A DNA stretch of 42,195 nt from Pseudomonas edaphica (lineage in GTDB: Bacteria; Pseudomonadota; Gammaproteobacteria; Pseudomonadales; Pseudomonadaceae), in NCBI RefSeq assembly GCF_005863185.1, contig NZ_VBVZ01000002.1:1-42195 (forward strand). The letters run 5' to 3'. The notes beneath the pieces were generated by a model. That model was not told the DNA's origin. It ran no database searches and saw only the letters and a list, made by a program, of their open reading frames with translations. Below, in pieces: positions 34,005 to 40,595 of this stretch (its first letter is position 1; the number at the start of each line of letters is the position of its first letter). The position numbers were made by a program, and so were the translations under genes.

Positions 34005-36230
34005 TCAAATACGCCGAGCGGCGTAACGCTTGAGCATGCTCGGAACATCAAGAATCAGCGCGATCCGACCGTCACCGGTGATGGTCGCACCCGACATGCC
34101 TGGGGTTCCCTGCAGCATTTTGCCCAAAGGCTTGATGACCACTTCTTCCTGGCCCACCAGTTGATCGACCACAAAGCCAATGCGCTGGGTGCCCACGGAC
34201 AGAATCACCACATGGCCCTCGCGCTGCTCTTCATGCTTGGCCGAAGCCACCAGCCAGCGCTTGAGGTAGAACAGTGGCAACGCCTTGTCGCGCACGATCA
34301 CCACTTCCTGGCCGTCCACCACGTTGGTGCGTGACAGGTCGAGGTGGAAGATCTCGTTGACGTTGACCAGCGGGAAGGCGAACGCCTGGTTGCCCAGCAT
34401 CACCATCAGGGTCGGCATGATCGCCAAGGTCAACGGCACCTTGATCACGATCTTGGAGCCCTGGCCCTTGGTCGAGTAGATGTTGATCGAGCCGTTGAGC
34501 TGGCTGATCTTGGTCTTCACCACGTCCATGCCCACGCCACGGCCGGACACATCGGAAATCTCGGTCTTGGTCGAGAAGCCCGGCGCGAAGATCAGGTTGT
34601 AGCATTCGGTGTCGGTCAGGCGGTCGGCGGCGTCCTTGTCCATCACGCCGCGCTTGACCGCGATATTACGCAGAATCGCCGGGTCCATGCCTTTGCCGTC
34701 ATCGGTGATCGACAGCAGGATATGGTCGCCTTCCTGCTCGGCCGCCAGAATCACCTTGCCGTTACGCGACTTGCCCGAGGCTTCGCGTTCTTCCGGGGTT
34801 TCGACGCCATGGTCGACGGCGTTGCGCACCAAGTGGACCAGCGGGTCGGCCAGGGCCTCGACAAGGTTTTTGTCGAGGTCGGTTTCTTCACCCACCAGTT
34901 CCAGGTTGATTTCTTTCTTGAGCTGGCGCGCGAGGTCGCGAACCAGGCGCGGGAAACGGCCGAAGACTTTCTTGATCGGCTGCATGCGCGTTTTCATTAC
35001 GGCGGTCTGCAAGTCTGCGGTGACCACGTCGAGGTTCGACACGGCCTTTTGCATGGCTTCGTCGCCGCTGTTCAGGCCCAGGCGCACCAGGCGGTTACGC
35101 ACCAGCACCAGTTCGCCGACCATGTTCATGATGTCGTCCAGGCGCGCGGTATCAACCCGCACGGTGGTTTCGGCTTCACTGGCAGGCTTTTCGGCTACCG
35201 GCGCCGCTGCGGCACGCGCAGGTGCGGCAGCCGGTGCCGGTGCGGGCTTGGCAGCCACAGGCGCGGCGGCTTTGGCTGGCGCAGGTTTGGCAGCCACAGG
35301 CGTTGCAGTCGCTGCTGCGGCCGGGGCCACTTCAGAGAACTTGCCTTTGCCATGCAACTCGTCGAGCAGCGCTTCGAATTCGTGATCGGAGATCAGGCCG
35401 TCAGCGGCAGGCTCAACGCTGGCAGGCGCAGCGCTGGCGGCAGGTGCGGCCGCGATGGCGGCGACTTCCGGCAAGGCTTCGGCAGCAAACGTGCCCTTGC
35501 CATGCAGTTGGTCGAGCAGTGCTTCGAATTCGTCGTCGGTAATGTCGGTGGCGCTTGTAGATGTGGCAGACGCAGCAGGCGCTGCCGACTCAGCAGCAGG
35601 TGCCACGGCGTCCGGCGCAAACTGGCCTTTACCGTGCAACTGGTCGAGCAGGGATTCGAATTCTGCGTCGGTAATGTCTTCGCTGGTCGGCACGGCAGGC
35701 GTAGCCACCGCTTGCGGTGCTTCAGCTTCGGCTTTCACCGCGCTCAGGGAGTTGAGCAGCTGTTCGAACTCGCTGTCGGTCACATCCGGCTCGGCTTCAA
35801 CTTCAGGCTCAGGCGCGGCGACCGGCGCAACCGAGGTATCGGCAGGTTCGGCCAGGCGTGCCAGCGCAGCCAGCAGCTCCGGCGTGGCAGCAGTGATCGG
35901 CGCACGCTCGCGCACCTCGCTGAACATGCCGTTGACCGCATCCAATGCTTCGAGAATCACGTCCATCAGTTCCGAGTCGACGTGACGCTCACCCTTGCGC
36001 AGGATGTCGAACACGTTCTCGGCGATGTGACAGCACTCCACCAGCTCATGGAGCTGGAGGAAGCCGGCGCCCCCTTTTACAGTGTGAAAACCGCGAAAAA
36101 TTGCATTGAGCAGGTTCGCATCATCCGGTCGGCTTTCCAGCTCGACCAGTTGTTCGGACAGTTGCTCTAAAATTTCGCCGGCCTCTACAAGGAAATCCTG
36201 AAGGATTTCTTCATCGGCGCCGAAGCTCAT
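34005..36230 (-). CDS. cheA: Chemotaxis histidine kinase CheA
   Basis: A 741-residue CheA. P1/HPt about 1-105 with phospho-accepting His49 in FRGFHTVKGGAGF; a long Ala/Pro/Glu linker about 106-350; P3 dimerisation from about 355 (VDTARLDDIMNMVGELVLVRNRL); P4 ATPase about 420-600 (LVRNAVDHGVE, SITDDGKGMDP, SGRGVGMDVVKTKI); P5 CheW-like about 605-741. I see no globular P2 (CheY/CheB-binding) domain. The linker instead holds four spaced copies of a short motif, best seen as DxEFExLLDxLHGKGxF, at residues 149-163, 185-204, 229-248 and 279-298. It lies 11 bases after cheZ and before cheB in the single chemotaxis run. Confidence 0.96.
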   Translation of the reverse strand: MSFGADEEILQDFLVEAGEILEQLSEQLVELESRPDDANLLNAIFRGFHTVKGGAGFLQLHELVECCHIAENVFDILRKGERHVDSELMDVILEALDAVNGMFSEVRERAPITAATPELLAALARLAEPADTSVAPVAAPEPEVEAEPDVTDSEFEQLLNSLSAVKAEAEAPQAVATPAVPTSEDITDAEFESLLDQLHGKGQFAPDAVAPAAESAAPAASATSTSATDITDDEFEALLDQLHGKGTFAAEALPEVAAIAAAPAASAAPASVEPAADGLISDHEFEALLDELHGKGKFSEVAPAAAATATPVAAKPAPAKAAAPVAAKPAPAPAAAPARAAAAPVAEKPASEAETTVRVDTARLDDIMNMVGELVLVRNRLVRLGLNSGDEAMQKAVSNLDVVTADLQTAVMKTRMQPIKKVFGRFPRLVRDLARQLKKEINLELVGEETDLDKNLVEALADPLVHLVRNAVDHGVETPEEREASGKSRNGKVILAAEQEGDHILLSITDDGKGMDPAILRNIAVKRGVMDKDAADRLTDTECYNLIFAPGFSTKTEISDVSGRGVGMDVVKTKISQLNGSINIYSTKGQGSKIVIKVPLTLAIMPTLMVMLGNQAFAFPLVNVNEIFHLDLSRTNVVDGQEVVIVRDKALPLFYLKRWLVASAKHEEQREGHVVILSVGTQRIGFVVDQLVGQEEVVIKPLGKMLQGTPGMSGATITGDGRIALILDVPSMLKRYAARRI

Positions 36231-36241
36231 GTGGGTGCTCC

Positions 36242-37030
36242 TTAGAAGCCTAAACTGGATAACAGGTCATCTACGTCATCCTGACCTGACACAACGTCTT
36301 CACGTTTATCGGCATGAATCTGCGGACCTTCACCCTTGGCGAGATGTTTTTGTGGATCTTTTTCCGAGAGGATCGCTGCGCGGTCATGTTCGATGCCGGC
36401 AAAACGGTCGACCTGGCCGGCCATCAGTACCAATTTGAGCAAGTTGCTTTCCACTTCGGTGACCAGTTGGGTCACGCGCTTGATCACTTGACCGGTGAGG
36501 TCCTGGTAATCCTGGGCCAGCAGAATGTCATTGAGGTTGCTGGCCACCGTGCGGTTTTCCTGTTCGGTGCGCGACAGAAAGCCCTCGACCCGACGCGCCA
36601 ACTCACGAAACTCCTCAGCCCCCACTTCCCGGCGCATGAAGCGGCCCCAGTCAACGCTGAGCGCCTGAGCTTCGGTGGCCATGCCATTGACCAAGGGCGT
36701 GGCGTTTTCCACCAGGTCCATGGTGCGGTTGGCCGCCGCCTCAGTCAGCCGGACCACATAGGACAGGCGTTCGGTGGCATCGGTGATCTGCGAGATTTCT
36801 TCGGCCTGGGGCATGTGCGGGTCAATCTGAAAATTGACGATTGCACTGTGCAGCTCGCGTGTGAGCTTGCCCACTTCCTGATACAGGCCGCGGTCACGGG
36901 TCTGGTTAAGCTCATGGATCAACTGCACCGCGTCGCCGAACTGGCCTTTTTCAAGGCTGTCGACCAACTGGTGAGCATGCTTTTTCAGGGTCGATTCAAA
37001 ATCGCCCTGTGACGTTTCTTTATGCTCCAT
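36242..37030 (-). CDS. cheZ: CheY-P phosphatase CheZ
   Basis: A 262-residue CheZ that dephosphorylates CheY-P. The long helical hairpin covers about 35-205, and the catalytic segment LAQDYQDLTGQVIKR lies near residues 171-185. A disordered stretch leads to the C-terminal CheY-docking helix DDVDDLLSSLGF. It lies 18 bases after cheY and 11 before cheA. A sigma-28-like sequence lies inside its 3' end (36306-36332), pointing toward cheA. Confidence 0.95.
   Translation of the reverse strand: MEHKETSQGDFESTLKKHAHQLVDSLEKGQFGDAVQLIHELNQTRDRGLYQEVGKLTRELHSAIVNFQIDPHMPQAEEISQITDATERLSYVVRLTEAAANRTMDLVENATPLVNGMATEAQALSVDWGRFMRREVGAEEFRELARRVEGFLSRTEQENRTVASNLNDILLAQDYQDLTGQVIKRVTQLVTEVESNLLKLVLMAGQVDRFAGIEHDRAAILSEKDPQKHLAKGEGPQIHADKREDVVSGQDDVDDLLSSLGF
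36306..36332 (-). promoter_or_regulatory. Candidate internal sigma-28 promoter before cheA
   Basis: On the minus strand TGAAG, 14 bases, GCCGATAA. The -10 is a full match and the -35 has one mismatch to TCAAG, with the same spacing as the cheV promoter. It is inside the cheZ coding region, 75 bases before the cheA start. Confidence 0.4.
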
Positions 37031-37048
37031 AGCTCCCCCGTGGTGACA

Positions 37049-37435
37049 TCAGCCGTGGATGCGTTCGAAGATTTTTTCGATCTTCTCTTTCAAGGCCAAT
37101 GCAGTGAATGGCTTGACCACGTAACCGTTAACCCCGGCTTGGGCGGCTTCGATGATCTGTTCACGCTTGGCTTCGGCGGTCACCATCAACACAGGCAAGC
37201 TGCGCAGTTTTTCATCGGCGCGCACGTGACGCAGCAAGTCGATACCGGTCATGCCCGGCATGTTCCAGTCGGTTACCAGAAAGTCGATGCTCCCGCTGTT
37301 GAGGATCGGAATCGCCGTCAGGCCGTCATCCGCCTCGACCGTGTTGGTGAACCCAAGGTCACGCAACAGGTTTTTTATGATCCGCCGCATCGTTGAGAAG
37401 TCATCAACGATGAGGATTTTCATGTTCTTGTCCAA
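37049..37435 (-). CDS. cheY: Chemotaxis response regulator CheY
   Basis: A single receiver domain that carries the signal from CheA to the flagellar switch (FliM). Acidic pocket in [12 protein letters not shown], phospho-acceptor in [13 protein letters not shown], Thr in MVTAEAKRE and Lys in [10 protein letters not shown] place the start at TTG 37435 (128 aa): GGAGG lies five bases before it, and [11 protein letters not shown] then lines up with DKELKFLVVDD of E. coli CheY. The commonly used ATG at 37423 would give 124 aa but has a poor ribosome binding site. The cheY-cheZ gap is 18 bases. A spacer of about 155 bases separates it from fliA; I saw no clear promoter or terminator there. Confidence 0.93.
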   Translation of the reverse strand: MDKNMKILIVDDFSTMRRIIKNLLRDLGFTNTVEADDGLTAIPILNSGSIDFLVTDWNMPGMTGIDLLRHVRADEKLRSLPVLMVTAEAKREQIIEAAQAGVNGYVVKPFTALALKEKIEKIFERIHG

Positions 37436-37591
37436 TTCGACCTCCAAGCAGTCTTAAACGCGCCCAGCACCTGGACGCGCCATTTCAATCAACAGGCGTT
37501 ACACAAAAAGGACTGCCCAGGGCACCACGGCACGAACCCGCAAAAGCGTAGAGCCTTTGCGGTAGCGTCTGCAGTGTCCCCACACTGCCTG

Positions 37592-38332
37592 TCAGCGCGC
37601 GCGCCACTCTCCCAATCGCCCCCGCAAGCGGGCGGCGCACTGGCTATGCAGCTGGCTGACACGCGATTCGCTGACCCCCAGGACCTCACCGATTTCCTTG
37701 AGGTTCAGCTCTTCGTCGTAGTACAGCGCCAACACCAGTCGCTCACGCTCCGGCAAATTGGCAATCGCCTCCGCCAACGCGCTCTGGAAACGTTCGTCTT
37801 CCAGGTCGCGCGACGGTTCCAGATGTGCACTCGCGCCGTCCTCGTGCAGCCCTTCGTGTTCGCCGTCCTGCAAAAGGTCGTCGAAACTGAACAGGCGGCT
37901 GCCCAAGGTATCGTTCAAAATCCCGTAGTAATCGTCGAGACTCAATTGGAGTTCGGCCGCAACTTCATGATCTTTAGCGTCACGACCGGTTTTTGCTTCA
38001 ATTGCACGAATTGCGTCACTGACCATACGCGTATTGCGGTGTACCGAACGCGGCGCCCAATCCCCTTTACGCACTTCATCGAGCATCGCACCGCGTATGC
38101 GAATACCCGCATACGTCTCGAAACTCGCGCCCTTGCTCGCGTCGTATTTGGTCGACACTTCGAGCAGGCCGATCATGCCGGCCTGGATCAAGTCCTCAAC
38201 CTGCACACTGGCAGGCAGGCGTGCCAGTAAGTGATAGGCAATGCGCTTGACCAAGGGCGCATAGCGCTCGATCAGTTCGCCCTGACTGTCACGTGCCGAC
38301 TTTTTGTAAAGGTTGTAGCCGCTGGATGTCAT
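37592..38332 (-). CDS. fliA: Flagellar sigma factor FliA (sigma-28)
   Basis: A 246-residue sigma-28 for late flagellar and chemotaxis genes. Region 2 includes LIQAGMIGLLEVSTKYD and FETYAGIRIRGAMLDE; region 3 is DWAPRSVHRNTR; region 4 includes LPERERLVLALYYDEELNLKEIGEVLGVSESRVSQ. The start ATG at 38332 overlaps the fleN stop (ATGA); the longer open frame runs back into fleN and is not used. FliA is normally restrained by the anti-sigma factor FlgM, not seen here. Likely targets in this window are the cheV promoter and perhaps the site inside cheZ. Confidence 0.96.
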   Translation of the reverse strand: MTSSGYNLYKKSARDSQGELIERYAPLVKRIAYHLLARLPASVQVEDLIQAGMIGLLEVSTKYDASKGASFETYAGIRIRGAMLDEVRKGDWAPRSVHRNTRMVSDAIRAIEAKTGRDAKDHEVAAELQLSLDDYYGILNDTLGSRLFSFDDLLQDGEHEGLHEDGASAHLEPSRDLEDERFQSALAEAIANLPERERLVLALYYDEELNLKEIGEVLGVSESRVSQLHSQCAARLRGRLGEWRAR

Positions 38333-39162
38333 AGCACAGGTCCCGCGCTCGTCTGATGCACCAATCGCTCGACGAAAAACTCCAGATGCCCCCGAGGGTT
38401 GGCAGGCAACGGCCAAGTATCGACCTTCTGAGCAATAGCCTTGAACGCCAATGCGCACTTCGAACGAGGGAACGCTTCATAGACTGCACGCTGCTTTTGC
38501 ACAGCCTTGCGCACACACTCGTCATAAGGAACTGCGCCCACGTATTGTAAGGCGACATCGAGGAAGCGATCCGTGACCTTGGTCAACTTGGCAAACAGAT
38601 TTCGCCCTTCCTGCGGGCTTTGGGCCATGTTGGCCAGCACGCGGAAGCGGTTCATGCCGTAGTCACGGTTAAGCAGTTTGATCAGGGCATAGGCGTCGGT
38701 GATCGACGTGGGTTCGTCGCACACCACCAGCAGCACTTCTTGCGCGGCGCGCACGAAGCTGACCACGGACTCGCCGATCCCGGCGGCGGTGTCGATCACC
38801 AGCACATCGAGGTTGTCGCCGATGTCGCTGAACGCCTGAATCAGGCCGGCATGCTGCGCCGGGCTCAGGTGCACCATGCTCTGGGTGCCTGAGGCAGCCG
38901 GCACGATGCGAATGCCACCGGGGCCTTGCAGCAGCACATCGCGCAGCTCACAACGGCCTTCGATCACATCGGCAAGGGTGTGTTTGGGTGTCAGCCCCAG
39001 CAGAACGTCCACGTTCGCCAGGCCCAGGTCAGCATCCAGCAGCATGACGCGACGGCCAAGCTCTGCCAGGGCCAGGGACAAATTCACTGACACGTTAGTT
39101 TTCCCGACGCCACCTTTGCCGCCGGTCACCGCGATCACCTGTACGGGATGCATGCTGCCCAT
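38329..39162 (-). CDS. fleN: Flagellar number regulator FleN (FlhG)
   Basis: A 277-residue ParA/MinD-type ATPase. The deviant Walker A VTGGKGGVGKTNVSVNL lies near residues 13-29, and VLVIDTAAGIGESV near 120 is the Walker B part. FleN binds the master activator FleQ and limits flagella to one or few at the pole, working against FlhF. The ATG at 39162 is the only upstream choice, because an in-frame TAA lies four codons before it; a second ATG three codons in is possible. It overlaps fliA by four bases and lies 105 bases after flhF. Confidence 0.95.
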   Translation of the reverse strand: MGSMHPVQVIAVTGGKGGVGKTNVSVNLSLALAELGRRVMLLDADLGLANVDVLLGLTPKHTLADVIEGRCELRDVLLQGPGGIRIVPAASGTQSMVHLSPAQHAGLIQAFSDIGDNLDVLVIDTAAGIGESVVSFVRAAQEVLLVVCDEPTSITDAYALIKLLNRDYGMNRFRVLANMAQSPQEGRNLFAKLTKVTDRFLDVALQYVGAVPYDECVRKAVQKQRAVYEAFPRSKCALAFKAIAQKVDTWPLPANPRGHLEFFVERLVHQTSAGPVL

Positions 39163-39171
39163 TTTATTTCT

Positions 39172-39261
39172 TTACCTTGTCTTGCTTAGACGCAGGCTAC
39201 ATGGCTTGGCCGCGTGAATCGCTTGCAGACCATCGATGTAGATACATTTCACGGTGTTCAT
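39172..39261 (-). CDS. Possible 29-codon ORF between flhF and fleN
   Basis: ATG at 39261, six bases after the flhF stop, reads 29 codons to a TAA ten bases before the fleN ATG. GAGG lies just ahead. The peptide begins MNTVKCIYIDGLQAIHAAK. The frame fills the spacer almost exactly and is in phase with both neighbours. No family is recognised and it may be chance. Confidence 0.22.
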   Translation of the reverse strand: MNTVKCIYIDGLQAIHAAKPCSLRLSKTR

Positions 39262-39267
39262 CCTGCC

Positions 39268-40584
39268 TCACCCCACCCGCTTAGCCGGGTTGTGGTAAAG
39301 GTCGGCGAACATATCGGCCATCGCTTCCTCGCTAGGCTCTTCTTGCATTTGCACGCTGACAGCACGGCTGACCAACTGATGACGGCGCGGCAGATGCAAA
39401 TCATCCGGGATCCGCGGCCCGTCGGTCAGGTAGGCAACCGGTAACTCATGACTGATAGCCAGGCTCAACACCTCGCCCAGGCTCGCAGTTTCGTCGAGCT
39501 TGGTGAGAATGCAACCGGCCAGGCCACAGCGTTTGTAGCTGTGGTAGGCAGCGGTAAGAACCTGTTTCTGGCTGGTGGTTGCAAGCACCAGGTAATTTTT
39601 CGATTTGATGCCACGCCCGGCCAGGCTTTCAAGCTGCATGCGCAGTGCCGGGTCGCTGGCTTGCAGGCCGGCCGTGTCGATCAACACCACGCGCTTGCGC
39701 AGCAGTGGGTCGAGCGCATTAGCCAGCGACTGGCCAGGGTCGACGTGGGTCACTGTCACATTGAGGATGCGGCCCAAGGTCTTGAGCTGCTCCTGGGCGC
39801 CGATGCGATAGCTGTCCATGCTCACCAGCGCGATGTTCTGCGCGCCGTACTTGAGCACATAACGCGCGGCCAGCTTGGCCAGGGTGGTGGTCTTGCCCAT
39901 GCCGGCGGGGCCGACCATGGCAATCACACCGCCCTCTTCCAGCGGTTCGATTTCCGGCGTGGCGATCATGCGCGCCAGGTGCGCCAGCAACATGCGCCAG
40001 GCTTGGCGCGGCTCTTCGACTTCAGCCGTCAGTGCAAGCAAATCGCGCGACAACGGGCCGGACAGGCCGATGCGTTGCAGGCGACGCCACAGGTTGGCCT
40101 GGTGCGGTTTGCTGCCTTGCAGTTGCGTCCACGCCAGCGAGCCCAGCTGTACTTCGAGCAGCTCACGCAGGCCATTGAGTTCAAAACGCATCGAGTCGAG
40201 CGCGCGCTGGTCGACAGCGGCGGCCGGGGCTGGCGCTGCAGGACGCGGCGGTTCTTTGAAGGTCGGTTCTACCAACGGCTCGGCGGCGGTCAGCGGCAGG
40301 CCGGCGAACAATTGGCGATTGGTGCTGGCATCGCTGTCGCCACGCATGCTCAATTCAGCCTGGGCCGAGACAATGCGCGAAGCGGTCTTGCGCAGTTCGT
40401 CTTCGAGTTCCATGTTCGGCACGCGCGGCGCCAGCGCCGACGGGGTGTAATCCAGGGCAGCCGTCAGCTCGACACCGCCGGCAATGCGACGGTTTCCAAT
40501 AATCGCGGCATCGGCGCCCAGCTCATCACGTACCAGTTTCATGGCCTGACGCATATCGGCGGCGAAAAAACGCTTAACTTGCAT
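39268..40584 (-). CDS. flhF: Flagellar placement GTPase FlhF
   Basis: A 438-residue SRP-type GTPase that marks the cell pole for flagellum assembly. N-terminal B domain about 1-130 (MQVKRFFAADMRQAMKLVRDEL, then a Pro/Ala linker), N domain about 130-215, and G domain about 220-405 with G1 GPAGMGKTTTLAKLAARY, SMDSYRIGAQEQL, VLIDTAGLQ and TKLDETASLGE. It partners with FleN: FlhF promotes, FleN limits. It lies 11 bases after flhA in the same run. Confidence 0.96.
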   Translation of the reverse strand: MQVKRFFAADMRQAMKLVRDELGADAAIIGNRRIAGGVELTAALDYTPSALAPRVPNMELEDELRKTASRIVSAQAELSMRGDSDASTNRQLFAGLPLTAAEPLVEPTFKEPPRPAAPAPAAAVDQRALDSMRFELNGLRELLEVQLGSLAWTQLQGSKPHQANLWRRLQRIGLSGPLSRDLLALTAEVEEPRQAWRMLLAHLARMIATPEIEPLEEGGVIAMVGPAGMGKTTTLAKLAARYVLKYGAQNIALVSMDSYRIGAQEQLKTLGRILNVTVTHVDPGQSLANALDPLLRKRVVLIDTAGLQASDPALRMQLESLAGRGIKSKNYLVLATTSQKQVLTAAYHSYKRCGLAGCILTKLDETASLGEVLSLAISHELPVAYLTDGPRIPDDLHLPRRHQLVSRAVSVQMQEEPSEEAMADMFADLYHNPAKRVG

Positions 40585-40595
40585 AACCCACTACC

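Noticed and set aside
32856-34334. 492-aa plus-strand frame over cheB and cheA
   Set aside because: Shadow of two well-recognised minus-strand genes, without domain motifs of its own.
34344-36170. 608-aa plus-strand open frame opposite cheA
   Set aside because: Antisense shadow; the product is a low-complexity Gly/Arg/Val string, while the minus strand encodes a complete CheA.
38333-38458. 42-residue upstream extension of the FliA frame
   Set aside because: It is antiphase sequence inside fleN; the ATGA overlap start gives a normal-length FliA.
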